Of a stretch of 64,000 nucleotides of DNA, positions 50,828 through 61,414 are shown in pieces. The position numbers and the translations under genes are program-made. The notes below the pieces were generated by a model. That model was given only the letters and a program-made list of their open reading frames with translations. It was not told the DNA's origin and searched no databases. The stretch is from contig BBMW01000011.1 in NCBI GenBank assembly GCA_000759755.1, forward strand, positions 372,001 to 436,000, read 5' to 3'. The stretch is from Citrobacter werkmanii NBRC 105721. Lineage in GTDB: Bacteria; Pseudomonadota; Gammaproteobacteria; Enterobacterales; Enterobacteriaceae. Every line of letters starts with the position of its first letter. The first letter of the stretch is position 1.

Positions 50828-50910
50828 TTCCGCTGTTTTGCCATAGACAACCCCTCCGGCAGAGACTGTCAGAGGGGGAGAAGATGCTGGGTAAATTTAC
50901 CGATGCCCGA

Positions 50911-52008
50911 TTAACGCGCCAGCCACTGCTGTCCCAGCAGGTCTGCCGTCAAAATAGCGGCATGTACGCTTTCAGGCGTCACCGGGAACGGCATATTGTG
51001 AATGGTTTCACCTTCTGCGCAGGTGGCTTTAGCCACGGCCATGATCTTGCCATCAATGTCATCTTTTACGCCCATTTCCGCTAACGTTACCGGCAGGCCC
51101 ACTTTCTGACAGAAATTCAGCACGGTTTCGATCTCTTCCATCGGGCTGTTCTGCAGCACCAGCTGCGCCAGCGTACCAAAGGCGACTTTTTCACCGTGGT
51201 ACAGATGGTGGCACTCTTCCAGAATCGTAAAGCCGTTATGGATGGCATGTGCCCCCGCAAGTCCGCTGCTTTCAAAACCGATACCGCTGAGGTAGGTGTT
51301 GGCTTCGACAATACGTTCCAGCGCATCGGTCACCACGCCAGCCTGGGCGGCTAAGCGTGCCTTTTCGCCTTCCGCCAGCAGGGTATCATAGCACAGGCGC
51401 GCCAGGCTCAGCGCCGCCACGGTGGACTGCCCGCCCGCCATGCTGGTCGCCCGAGCGTCATAACAGGCTTTCGCTTCAAACCAGGTCGAGAGCGCATCGC
51501 CCATCCCGGCCACCAGCAGACGTACCGGCGCTTTGGCAATAATTGCGGTATCCATCACCACCATATCCGGGTTTTTCGGGTAGATCAGATACTCTTCAAA
51601 CTCACCCGCTTCGGTATAGATAACGGACAGCGCGCTGGTTGGCGCATCGGTAGATGCGATAGTTGGGATCACTACTACCGGCAGCTTCTGGTAATAACCA
51701 ATCGCTTTGGCGGTATCTAACGTTTTCCCACCGCCAATCCCAACCACGCCGCGGCAACCGTGTTTTTTCAGAATGGCAATCAGGCGATTAATTTCAACAT
51801 GGCTGCATTCACCGTTGAAGCGTTCCGCGTGGCAGCTAATGTCATGGCTATGCAGACCATTGAGTACCTTTTCTCCCGCCAGCTTCATCACGAAGTCGTC
51901 CGCAATCACGAAAAAGCTGTCAGCCAGATTTTTAGCGTATTGACCAAATAAGGTAGAAGCGTCAGGACCCTGGAGATATTTGGCTGGAGATTGAATAACT
52001 TTTAGCAT
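50911..52008 (-). CDS. dhaD: Glycerol dehydrogenase
   Basis: A 365-residue NAD+-dependent glycerol dehydrogenase that oxidises glycerol to dihydroxyacetone. Motifs are GIGGGKTLDTAKAIGYY (dinucleotide binding), STDAPTSALSV, and metal ligands in GAHAIHNGF and HHLYHGEKVAFG. The protein looks nearly identical to C. freundii DhaD. The start MLKVIQSPAKYL is the family start; AGGA directly touches it, so the ATG three codons upstream is also possible. Confidence 0.97.
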   Translation of the reverse strand: MLKVIQSPAKYLQGPDASTLFGQYAKNLADSFFVIADDFVMKLAGEKVLNGLHSHDISCHAERFNGECSHVEINRLIAILKKHGCRGVVGIGGGKTLDTAKAIGYYQKLPVVVIPTIASTDAPTSALSVIYTEAGEFEEYLIYPKNPDMVVMDTAIIAKAPVRLLVAGMGDALSTWFEAKACYDARATSMAGGQSTVAALSLARLCYDTLLAEGEKARLAAQAGVVTDALERIVEANTYLSGIGFESSGLAGAHAIHNGFTILEECHHLYHGEKVAFGTLAQLVLQNSPMEEIETVLNFCQKVGLPVTLAEMGVKDDIDGKIMAVAKATCAEGETIHNMPFPVTPESVHAAILTADLLGQQWLAR

Positions 52009-52156
52009 TCCTTTCATCCTCAAATAAGTACATGTTTTTACATGGTGAGCCCTGGCGTTAACCCGTTTAGCCTGATGTTGACGGCGAAAGCGGACGTACC
52101 GGAGCGATGTAATAACTGTATGGCGAGGCGTGCACAAAAAAATCTTTCGTCATTTT

Positions 52157-52203
52157 GTTCTGATATGGAACAGATAAAAATGACATGCGTTTCATATTGG
52201 AAC
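52157..52203. promoter_or_regulatory. Paired palindromic operator upstream of dhaD
   Basis: GTTCTGATATGGAAC (52157-52171) and GTTTCATATTGGAAC (52189-52203) are two 15-bp imperfect palindromes with starts 32 bp apart, about 150-195 bp before dhaD. They match the pairs near dhaK and dhaB/orfW. Confidence 0.6.
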
Positions 52204-52410
52204 ACTTAACCACAAAAATAATGAGGTTTGCGATCTCGATCCGTTCCTTTACCGCGAAATCACCGACAAACACGATGATAAATTTCTCCAATTACGCGCC
52301 ATCCTGCGTAAAACCCCGCAAAAAAGACTGACTGCGCCGTGTGGCCTGCTCTGATCCCAGGAGAAAAAAGTCGAGCTGGTTCGCATTGTGATGATTTCTC
52401 GCCTAATTAA
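52204..52410. other. Region between the dhaD and dhaK operator pairs
   Basis: Contains a plus-strand open stretch without start codon (52223-52354) that reads like protein (DPFLYREITDKHDDKFLQLR and a later stop). It could be leftover coding DNA from an insertion or rearrangement; I see no family. AGGAGAAAAAAG at about 52359 is a ribosome-site-like sequence with no gene after it. Confidence 0.3.
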
Positions 52411-52456
52411 GTTTCATTTCGGAACAAAAAACAGCAATCACGTTTCGTAATGAAAC
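52411..52456. promoter_or_regulatory. Paired palindromic operator upstream of dhaK
   Basis: GTTTCATTTCGGAAC (52411-52425) and GTTTCGTAATGAAAC (52442-52456) have starts 31 bp apart, about 115-160 bp before the dhaK start. Same 15-bp motif as at dhaD and dhaB/orfW. Confidence 0.6.
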
Positions 52457-52568
52457 TCATTTTCGCATTGTTTTTTTGCAGGCTGACTTCGCCAGAATCT
52501 CTCTATCGCCTCCGCACCATGAACATGCATTCGGGGGTTTGTCTTACACTCAACCTCGAGGAGCCGTT

Positions 52569-54227
52569 ATGTCTCAATTCTTTTTTAATCAACGCCCCCA
52601 TCTCGTTAGCGACGTGATCGACGGTACAATTATCACCAGCCCGTGGAATAACCTGGCGCGTCTGGAGAGCGATCCGGCCATTCGCATCGTGGTTCGCCGC
52701 GACCTTAGCAAAAATAACGTGGCGGTGATCTCCGGCGGCGGTTCAGGACACGAACCCGCGCACGTTGGGTTTATCGGCAAAGGAATGCTGACCGCGGCGG
52801 TCTGCGGCGACGTGTTCGCCTCCCCGAGCGTGGATGCGGTACTGACCGCTATTCAGGCAGTGACCGGTGAGGCTGGCTGTCTGTTGATCGTGAAGAACTA
52901 CACTGGTGACCGTCTTAATTTCGGTCTCGCCGCCGAGAAAGCGCGACGCCTGGGCTACAACGTTGAAATGCTGATAGTCGGTGACGATATCTCCCTGCCG
53001 GATAACAAACATCCGCGTGGCATTGCGGGAACCATCCTGGTGCATAAAATCGCCGGCTATTTCGCTGAACGCGGCTACAACCTCGCCACCGTCCTGCGTG
53101 AAGCGCAGTACGCAGCCAACAACACCTTCAGCCTGGGTGTTGCGCTTTCCAGCTGTCATCTGCCGCAAGAAACCGACGCCGCGCCGCGCCATCATCCGGG
53201 TCATGCAGAGCTGGGCATGGGTATTCATGGCGAACCGGGAGCCTCGGTTATCGATACGCAAAACAGTGCGCAGGTGGTCAACCTGATGGTGGATAAGCTA
53301 CTGACGGTCCTGCCTGAAACCGGCAGAGTGGCGGTGATGATTAACAATCTTGGCGGCGTGTCCGTTGCGGAAATGGCTATTATCACCCGCGAACTGGCAA
53401 GCAGTCCGCTGTACCCGCGTATCGACTGGCTGATTGGTCCGGCCTCGCTGGTCACCGCGTTGGATATGAAAGGATTCTCACTGACGGCCATCGTGCTTGA
53501 AGAGAGCATCGAAAAAGCGCTGCTGACCGAAGTGGAAACCAGCAACTGGCCGACTCCCGTCCCACCGCGTGAAATCAGCTACGCGCCATCATCCCAGCGC
53601 AGCGCGCGCGTGGAATTCCAGCCCTCTGCCAACGCGCTGGTCGCCGGGATTGTGGAGCTTATCACCGGAACGCTTTCCGGTCTGGAAGCACATCTCAACG
53701 CGCTGGATGCCAAAGTCGGCGATGGCGATACGGGTTCAACCTTTGCCGCTGGCGCGCGTGAAATTGCCAGTCTGCTGCAGCGTCAGCAGCTTCCGCTGGA
53801 TGACCTTGCCACGCTGTTCGCGCTGATTGGCGAACGCCTGACCGTGGTGATGGGGGGTTCCAGCGGCGTGCTGATGTCTATTTTCTTTACCGCCGCCGGG
53901 CAGAAACTGGAACAGAGAGCTAGCGTTGCCGAAGCGCTGAATACAGGTCTGGCGCAGATGAAGTTCTACGGCGGCGCAGACGAAGGCGATCGCACCATGA
54001 TAGATGCCCTGCAACCCGCACTGACCTCACTGCTGGCGCAGCCGCACAACCTGCATGCCGCTTTTGACGCCGCGCGAGCCGGAGCCGAACGAACCTGCCT
54101 GTCGAGCAAAGCCAATGCGGGTCGCGCATCGTATCTGAGCAGCGAAAGCTTGTTGGGTAATATGGACCCCGGCGCGCATGCCGTCGCAATGGTATTTAAA
54201 GCGCTGGCAGAGAGTGAATTGGGTTAA
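52569..54227 (+). CDS. dhaK: ATP-dependent dihydroxyacetone kinase
   Basis: A 552-residue ATP-type DHA kinase, the same length as the crystallised C. freundii enzyme and almost identical to it by memory. The N-terminal K domain (about 1-340) binds the substrate covalently through a His in GMGIHGEPGA and has SGGGSGHEPAH. The C-terminal L domain (about 370-552) carries the Mg-binding aspartates in KVGDGDTGSTF. GAGGAG lies before the ATG. The product dihydroxyacetone phosphate enters glycolysis. Confidence 0.98.
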   Translation: MSQFFFNQRPHLVSDVIDGTIITSPWNNLARLESDPAIRIVVRRDLSKNNVAVISGGGSGHEPAHVGFIGKGMLTAAVCGDVFASPSVDAVLTAIQAVTGEAGCLLIVKNYTGDRLNFGLAAEKARRLGYNVEMLIVGDDISLPDNKHPRGIAGTILVHKIAGYFAERGYNLATVLREAQYAANNTFSLGVALSSCHLPQETDAAPRHHPGHAELGMGIHGEPGASVIDTQNSAQVVNLMVDKLLTVLPETGRVAVMINNLGGVSVAEMAIITRELASSPLYPRIDWLIGPASLVTALDMKGFSLTAIVLEESIEKALLTEVETSNWPTPVPPREISYAPSSQRSARVEFQPSANALVAGIVELITGTLSGLEAHLNALDAKVGDGDTGSTFAAGAREIASLLQRQQLPLDDLATLFALIGERLTVVMGGSSGVLMSIFFTAAGQKLEQRASVAEALNTGLAQMKFYGGADEGDRTMIDALQPALTSLLAQPHNLHAAFDAARAGAERTCLSSKANAGRASYLSSESLLGNMDPGAHAVAMVFKALAESELG

Positions 54228-54236
54228 GTCATAAAT

Positions 54237-54261
54237 GCCTGATGCGCTTCGCGCATCAGGC
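54237..54261. terminator. Hairpin between dhaK and the cfa paralogue
   Basis: GCCTGATGCGC-ttc-GCGCATCAGGC forms an 11-bp stem between two converging genes. It resembles the short repetitive palindromes of enterics. Confidence 0.7.
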
Positions 54262-54267
54262 AGAACG

Positions 54268-55422
54268 TTAACGGTAAACGCGGATGCCGCCCTCTACGCC
54301 GCGACTAAACAGTACCTGCCAAAGCTCAATATCTCTGGCGCGGAAAGCCCCAGCGCAGGCGCATAAATAGTAATTAAACATTCTTCTGAAGGTGGCGGAG
54401 TAACGTGAAGACAGCTCCGGCCATGCCTGATTAAAACGCTCGTGCCAGGCCATCAGCGTTTTATCGTAATCGCTGCCAAAGTTATGCCAGTCTTCCATAA
54501 CAAAGCGCGATTCGCTGGCCTCGGCAATATGCGAAATCGCCGGTAAGCAACCGTTCGGGAAAATGTATTTATTGATCCACGGATCGACGCTCATCCCCTT
54601 TTTGTTGCTGCCAATGGTATGCAGCAGGAACAGCCCGTCCGGTTTTAAACAACGGTCGGCGATGCTGAAATAGGTGTCGTAGTTTTTCGGCCCGACGTGT
54701 TCGAACATCCCCACGGAAACAATGCGATCGTAGTGTTTATCGAGGTCACGATAATCCTGCAGCAGAATGTTAACGTCCAGCCCTTCACAGCGCTGTTGCG
54801 CCATTTTCTGCTGCTCTTTAGAGATAGTGACGCCTTCGACCGCCACGCCATAATAACGCGCTGCATATTCCGCCAGTCCGCCCCAGCCACAACCGATATC
54901 GAGTAAACGCATACCCGGTTTGAGTTGTAGCTTCTCACAAATCATTTTCAATTTGGCATTTTGCGCTTCGTCTAATGTGGTGGCGTCTTTCCAGTAACCA
55001 CAGGAATATTGCATGTGCGGATCCAGCATCAGCGCAAAAAGATCGTTCCCAATATCATAATGCTCTTTACCGACAATCCACGCGCGGCTCCGCGACTGCA
55101 AATTAAACAGGCGGGCGCTGGCAATGCGTAAAATATCTTTCAGGTTGCCCGGCATTTGCTGGTCGAGTTTTGCTTTGAGAATTTTGCAGAACAGAATATC
55201 GAGCCGCTCGCAGTCCCACCAGCCTTCCATATAGCTTTCACCCAGCCCTAACGAGCCTTGTTGCAGTACCCGCTTAAAGAAACCGGCATGATGAAGCTGA
55301 ATATCCCAGGCACGAGAGCCATTAATCTGGATATCCGCTTGCGAAAGCAGCTCTTTCCCCATTCGGGTCCAGTTATCATTTGTTTCATTGACGATGACAG
55401 CATCTGAACAAAGCGTGTTCAT
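54268..55422 (-). CDS. Cyclopropane-fatty-acyl-phospholipid synthase paralogue
   Basis: A 384-residue SAM-dependent methyltransferase very close to E. coli Cfa, which adds a methylene bridge to unsaturated acyl chains of membrane phospholipids. It has LLDIGCGWGGLAEYAA (SAM site), SVGMFEHVGPKNYDTYF, HTIGSNKKGMSVDPWINKYI and a C-terminal YYLCACAGAFRARD. The housekeeping cfa lies elsewhere in enteric chromosomes, so this is likely a second copy. It diverges from an AraC regulator and is at the right end of the accessory block. Confidence 0.92.
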   Translation of the reverse strand: MNTLCSDAVIVNETNDNWTRMGKELLSQADIQINGSRAWDIQLHHAGFFKRVLQQGSLGLGESYMEGWWDCERLDILFCKILKAKLDQQMPGNLKDILRIASARLFNLQSRSRAWIVGKEHYDIGNDLFALMLDPHMQYSCGYWKDATTLDEAQNAKLKMICEKLQLKPGMRLLDIGCGWGGLAEYAARYYGVAVEGVTISKEQQKMAQQRCEGLDVNILLQDYRDLDKHYDRIVSVGMFEHVGPKNYDTYFSIADRCLKPDGLFLLHTIGSNKKGMSVDPWINKYIFPNGCLPAISHIAEASESRFVMEDWHNFGSDYDKTLMAWHERFNQAWPELSSRYSATFRRMFNYYLCACAGAFRARDIELWQVLFSRGVEGGIRVYR

Positions 55423-55488
55423 GGTATTTACCAAAGTGGGCTAAAAATCGTTACGCAAGATTATTATGGAAAACTGAATGCATGTATT

Positions 55489-56337
55489 ATGATCTGCGGA
55501 CAAGATCTATCGAATAGCGGACACATCACCGGGAGCATTGACGATTTATTTATGGAGACTCTCGCGCAAAAACAGTGGAATTCATTTCCCGATAACTCCA
55601 TTACGGAGCTGCCGCAGGACGTGTACTTCCGTTCTTATGTCCTGGAAGCCAACCATCATGTTCCACTACATTCGCACTCTTTTATGCAGTTTCATTTCGC
55701 CCGTAAAGGCAGCATGCGAATTGATGTCGCCGGCAAATGCTGGATAATTCCAGCGCATTATGGCATCTGGATCCCCAATAATACCGAGCATGCGGTCTGG
55801 GCACTGGATGATGTGTATTTAGAGAATCTGGATATTAAGCCGAGTTTTCTTGAAGAGAGCATCAATGAATGTAAAGTGGTGGCGATCAGTGATTTCGCCA
55901 GAGAGTTTATTCATTACGCCACCAATTTAATTTCGGGCCATTATGATAGTCAGTCAAAAGAGGGTAAGCTGGTTAGTGTTCTGGTCGATATTATTCTGCA
56001 GCTCCCGGAAGTCGCTTTTGTATTACCCTGGCCACACGATCGCGAATTAACCAAAGTGTGCCGGACAATTCAGGAATCCCCGGCCCTGGAGCACTCAGTA
56101 GAATACTGGGCGCAGCATCTGGGCATGTCAGCCCGTACCTTTTCACGCCATTTCAAAAAAGAAACCGGATTGCCCTTCAGCGTCTGGAAGCAAAAAATGC
56201 GTATTCTGGAATCGGTATTAATGCTGAAGAAAAATAAAAGCATAACCACCGTGGCGCTGGATGTGGGGTATTCCAGCACCGCGGCATTTAGCTATGCATT
56301 TCGCCAGGCGTTTGGCGTGCCGCCATCGAATTACTGA
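55489..56337 (+). CDS. AraC-family transcriptional regulator
   Basis: A 282-residue regulator with an N-terminal cupin-like sensor (about 35-140, VPLHSHSFMQFHFARKGSMR, PAHYGIWIPNNTEHAVW) and a C-terminal AraC double helix-turn-helix (about 185-282, WAQHLGMSARTFSRHFKKET, ALDVGYSSTAAFSYAFRQAFG). The start is uncertain: the first ATG has a poor ribosome site and an ATG at 55552 is the alternative. It diverges from the cfa paralogue with only 66 bp between the starts and probably controls it. The ligand is unknown. Confidence 0.88.
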   Translation: MICGQDLSNSGHITGSIDDLFMETLAQKQWNSFPDNSITELPQDVYFRSYVLEANHHVPLHSHSFMQFHFARKGSMRIDVAGKCWIIPAHYGIWIPNNTEHAVWALDDVYLENLDIKPSFLEESINECKVVAISDFAREFIHYATNLISGHYDSQSKEGKLVSVLVDIILQLPEVAFVLPWPHDRELTKVCRTIQESPALEHSVEYWAQHLGMSARTFSRHFKKETGLPFSVWKQKMRILESVLMLKKNKSITTVALDVGYSSTAAFSYAFRQAFGVPPSNY

Positions 56338-57111
56338 TTAACGGCGTTGATGCCAGTAAGCCGTTGCGCGCACCAGTTGCTGATCGAACGCCTCGGTTTC
56401 AAAGCGAACGCTGAGGTTTTTTACCACCTTGCCTTCGCCGGTAATCCAGATGAAATAATCGTCTGCGGGCACGTTCAGCCGCGATAAATGTTCGTTCACC
56501 ACCTGTTCGTCATGGCCGATAAACCACTGAATAGTAAACTCGTCGAGATGGGCAAAATAGTCCTGATACGCCGCATCCTGCACGTTTACCAGCGCCGTTA
56601 CGTTCGGGCGTACCGCTAAACGGCTGAGCGACTCCAGCCGTCGGCGCAGCGCGGGCATTCCTGATTCATCACACACGTAAACCTGATACGCATAATCCTC
56701 TGGCACCACCAAAGAACCGCGCGGACCACCGATCGTCAGCTTGTCACCCTCGCGAGCATTCATCGCCCATGTGCTCGCCACGCCACCGTCATGAATATAA
56801 AAATCCAGCGCCAGCTCATGGCGCGCTTCGTCATACAACGGCGTGTAGTCACGGGAGAGCGGACGTACGCCGTCAGCCCAGACAATGCCTTCATCGGTGA
56901 CAACAGGCGGCACAAAATGGCTGCCCGGCTCCGGGAAAAAGACCTTGGTATGGTCATCAAAACCGTGCGAGCTAAAACCGTCCAGCGCGTCACCGCCCAG
57001 TACGATGCGCTGAAAACCCGCGCTAATACGTTCTACGCGCAGGACGGTAAGTTCACGGAAGCGCAGTTCATTGCGAACGCGCTGTGGGTAGCGTGAGGTG
57101 TTTTTTGTCAT
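56338..57111 (-). CDS. nfeF: NADPH-dependent ferric-chelate reductase
   Basis: A 257-residue siderophore-interacting protein (YqjH/NfeF, ViuB type) that reduces ferric siderophores with NADPH through an FAD domain. Motifs are VERISAGFQRIVL, SRDYTPLYDEARHEL (FAD-binding RxYTxR-like), HDGGVASTWAM, and DDYFIWITGEGKVVKNL. The ATG at 57111 is preceded by AAGG at good spacing. It diverges from nfeR and has a Fur-like box and an NfeR-type operator in front. Confidence 0.95.
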   Translation of the reverse strand: MTKNTSRYPQRVRNELRFRELTVLRVERISAGFQRIVLGGDALDGFSSHGFDDHTKVFFPEPGSHFVPPVVTDEGIVWADGVRPLSRDYTPLYDEARHELALDFYIHDGGVASTWAMNAREGDKLTIGGPRGSLVVPEDYAYQVYVCDESGMPALRRRLESLSRLAVRPNVTALVNVQDAAYQDYFAHLDEFTIQWFIGHDEQVVNEHLSRLNVPADDYFIWITGEGKVVKNLSVRFETEAFDQQLVRATAYWHQRR

Positions 57112-57136
57112 TTTTTCGCCTTCGTGAAGATAATAC

Positions 57137-57152
57137 GATATATCTAAATTTA
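57137..57152. promoter_or_regulatory. NfeR-type operator half near nfeF
   Basis: GATATATCTAAATTTA shares the 13-bp string GATATATCTAAAT exactly with the site in front of nfeR at 57321-57333. E. coli NfeR binds TATA-rich sites of this kind in both promoters. Confidence 0.65.
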
Positions 57153-57157
57153 TTTTT

Positions 57158-57178
57158 AAATGATAATGATTGCTAATC
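57158..57178. promoter_or_regulatory. Candidate Fur box upstream of nfeF
   Basis: AAATGATAATGATTGCTAATC matches the Fur consensus GATAATGATWATCATTATC in most positions of its left part. It fits iron repression of the ferric reductase gene. Confidence 0.7.
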
Positions 57179-57305
57179 AAAAAGATTGCAAGCACTTTTT
57201 TGATATAGTCAGCTTGTGATTAAACAGCTATCAGCAACCCATAAAAACCATTAAAAATCATCAAATTAAACAAAAATCATCTTATAGACTTGCAAGCCGA
57301 TAAAA

Positions 57306-57333
57306 TTTAGATATAAATTAGATATATCTAAAT
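57306..57333. promoter_or_regulatory. NfeR operator in front of nfeR
   Basis: TTTAGATATAAATTAGATATATCTAAAT contains the perfect palindrome TTAGATATATCTAA (57318-57331) plus an extra TTTAGATAT half on the left. It lies 20-45 bp before the nfeR start, where autorepression would act. Confidence 0.7.
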
Positions 57334-57350
57334 AACATCAGGAGACGATG

Positions 57351-58028
57351 ATGCAAAACCATCATGAAGGTTGCTGTAAACATACAGAGCACCAACACGA
57401 AGGCTGCTGCAAGGGTGAAGGACATCACCACGAAAGCCGCCACAGTGAGCACCATGCAGGCTGCTGCAAAAGTGAAGAGCATCGCCACGCAGGCTGTCAC
57501 CAGGAACATCACCACGAACAGGGTTGCGGACGCCGCCACGGTCGCGGCGGAGGTGGTGGTCGTCGCCAGCGCTTCTTCGGTCACGGCGAATTACGCCTGG
57601 TGATTCTGGATATCCTGACCCGCGACGCCAGCCACGGCTATGAACTGATTAAAGCGATTGAAACCCTGACCCAGGGTAACTACACCCCGAGCCCGGGCGT
57701 TATCTATCCGACGCTGGATCTGTTGCAGGATCAGGCCCTGATCGCCATCAGCGACGAGGAAGGCGGGCGTAAGCAAATTGCCATCACGACTCAAGGTCTG
57801 CAGTGGCTGGATGAGAACCGCGAACATCTGGAACATATCCACGAACGTATTAAAGCCCGCTGTGTGGGTTTTGAATTACGTAAAAATCCACAGATGAAAC
57901 GCGCGCTGGAGAACTTCAAAGCTGTGCTGGACCTACGCGTCAATCATGGTGATACCAGCGAGGCGCAGATCAAAAAAATCATTGGTATTATCGATCGCGC
58001 CGCGCTGGACATTACTCAGTTAGATTAA
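57351..58028 (+). CDS. nfeR: Nickel-responsive PadR-type repressor
   Basis: A 225-residue repressor (YqjI/NfeR). The first 60 residues are a His/Cys-rich metal-binding extension (NHHEGCCKHTEHQHEGCCKG and further H/C clusters), longer than in E. coli. The rest is a PadR winged-helix (RLVILDILTRDASHGYELIKAIE, YTPSPGVIYPTLDLL) and a helical tail. In E. coli nickel relieves repression of nfeF and nfeR, limiting nickel interference with iron metabolism. The second of two adjacent ATGs has the better spacing to GGAG. Confidence 0.95.
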   Translation: MQNHHEGCCKHTEHQHEGCCKGEGHHHESRHSEHHAGCCKSEEHRHAGCHQEHHHEQGCGRRHGRGGGGGRRQRFFGHGELRLVILDILTRDASHGYELIKAIETLTQGNYTPSPGVIYPTLDLLQDQALIAISDEEGGRKQIAITTQGLQWLDENREHLEHIHERIKARCVGFELRKNPQMKRALENFKAVLDLRVNHGDTSEAQIKKIIGIIDRAALDITQLD

Positions 58029-58034
58029 TCTGCG

Positions 58035-58071
58035 CAGCAGGCGGAACCCGTGTCCGGCGTTGCGCCTGCTG
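58035..58071. terminator. Inverted repeat between nfeR and aer
   Basis: CAGCAGGCG (58035-58043) and CGCCTGCTG (58063-58071) form a perfect 9-bp stem between the converging genes, without a T run. Confidence 0.5.
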
Positions 58072-58080
58072 TGGTTAAGA

Positions 58081-59601
58081 TTAATGCAGCACCGTGACCG
58101 CATCTTCCAGACGACCCGCGCGATGTTTCACCATCGCGGAAATCTTGGCGCTCTCTTCAACCAGTTCGGCATTTTTCTGCGTAATGCTGCTCAGTTCATT
58201 CACCGCACGAGTCAGGCTGGAAAGACCATCGGACTGTTCCAGCGTTGAGTGGCTGATTTGGGCGATCAACTGAGTGACGTTTTGCACCTGCGCCACAATA
58301 TCGTCCATCGTGCGCCCCGCGGCGTGCACCTGATCGGAGCCGGACTGCACCTTATCGGCGCTGGCATCAATCAGCTTGCGAATATCATTGGCTGCACTGG
58401 CGCTACGACTGGCAAGATGACGCACTTCTCCCGCCACTACGGCGAAGCCTTTGCCCTGCTCGCCCGCCCTCGCGGCTTCAACGGCGGCGTTCAAAGCCAG
58501 AATATTGGTCTGGAAAGCAATATCGTTAATCAGCGTGGTAATGGTGCCGATCCGCTGAGTGCTGTTGGCAATATCATCCATGGTTTTGATGACGGTATCC
58601 ATCGCCTCGCCGCCGTGCGTTGCCGCGCTGCTGGCAGCAATCGAGAGTTTATCGGCTGCGGCGGCGGTCTCAGAATTTTGTTTCACCGACGCCGCCATCT
58701 GATTCATGGTGGCCACCGTTTCCTGCACATTCTCTACGGTCTGCTGCGTATGCTTGTTTAAATCATCACTGCCTTTCGCCAGCGTTTCGCTGTCGCTGCG
58801 CACACAACTCACCTGGCTGGAGACATCATGGATGAGCCAACGGCACATTAACCCCAGTTGCCCCACCGCTCGCAGCATCAAGCCCAGTTCATCGCAGCGG
58901 TTAAGATGCGACACGCTGTTGCGCTCACCGGTCGCCACTTTCAACGCCTGACGCGCGACATTCTCGATGGGACGCACAATTTGCCATTCGAAAATAGCCG
59001 TCCCCAGCAGCATTACCAACGCACTCATCAACAGTATCGGCCATTCGGCGCCCATTTGCTGCAATGCGGTCGCCAGTACGACAAACATCAATGCCATCAC
59101 GCTGCGTACCCGCCAGCGAATCGGCAGTGCCGGGAGTTTACCCAGCCAGCCTTTGCGTACCACCAAACCTTTATGAATACGTCGGTTGCAACGTCCTTCA
59201 TTCAGCGCCTTATATAAAGGCTCTACTGCCGCAATCTCTTCGTCAGTTGCCCGGGTGCGAATCGACATATACCCGGTCACTCGCCCTTCCCGCACCATCG
59301 GCACCGCGTTGGCCCTCACCCAGTAGTGATCGCCATTCTTACGCCGGTTTTTCACAATGCCGCTCCACGGCTCACCCTGTTTGAGGGTGTACCACATATC
59401 CGCGAATGCCGCTTTTGGCATGTCCGGATGACGAACCAGGTTGTGCGGCTTATCGAGCAATTCATTCAGTTGATAGCCGCTGACCTGGACAAAGGTATCG
59501 TTAGCATGAGTGATATAGCTTTGTAAGTCGGTGGTGGACATGAGGGTGATATCATCATCCAGCGGTGTATTTTGCTGACTAACGTAGGGATGAGCAGACA
59601 T
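58081..59601 (-). CDS. aer: Aerotaxis receptor
   Basis: A 506-residue FAD-binding PAS chemoreceptor that senses redox and directs swimming toward oxygen. The N-terminal PAS domain (about 10-120) includes [12 protein letters not shown] and NLVRHPDMP, with an F1/HAMP region and membrane anchor near 165-205 ([25 protein letters not shown]), and a C-terminal signalling domain with the hairpin core [21 protein letters not shown] sigma-28 promoter precedes it. Confidence 0.97.
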   Translation of the reverse strand: MSAHPYVSQQNTPLDDDITLMSTTDLQSYITHANDTFVQVSGYQLNELLDKPHNLVRHPDMPKAAFADMWYTLKQGEPWSGIVKNRRKNGDHYWVRANAVPMVREGRVTGYMSIRTRATDEEIAAVEPLYKALNEGRCNRRIHKGLVVRKGWLGKLPALPIRWRVRSVMALMFVVLATALQQMGAEWPILLMSALVMLLGTAIFEWQIVRPIENVARQALKVATGERNSVSHLNRCDELGLMLRAVGQLGLMCRWLIHDVSSQVSCVRSDSETLAKGSDDLNKHTQQTVENVQETVATMNQMAASVKQNSETAAAADKLSIAASSAATHGGEAMDTVIKTMDDIANSTQRIGTITTLINDIAFQTNILALNAAVEAARAGEQGKGFAVVAGEVRHLASRSASAANDIRKLIDASADKVQSGSDQVHAAGRTMDDIVAQVQNVTQLIAQISHSTLEQSDGLSSLTRAVNELSSITQKNAELVEESAKISAMVKHRAGRLEDAVTVLH

Positions 59602-59651
59602 GGTTGCGTCCTGTGCAGGTTATCTGGTTGTTAACTCTTTCGGCTTATGTT

Positions 59652-59678
59652 ATTTCGGCGATAATGTTTTTATCTTTA
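59652..59678 (-). promoter_or_regulatory. Sigma-28 (FliA) promoter of aer
   Basis: On the minus strand, TAAAGATA-N11-GCCGAAAT is a close match to the flagellar sigma consensus TAAAGTTT-N11-GCCGATAA, 51 bp before the start codon. It ties aer to the flagellar regulon. Confidence 0.8.
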
Positions 59679-61411
<1,733 letters not shown>

Positions 61412-61414
61412 TAC

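Noticed and set aside
52223-52354. Start-less open frame between the dhaD and dhaK operators
   Set aside because: Only 43 residues, no start codon and no family; mentioned in the intergenic entry but too weak for a pseudogene call.
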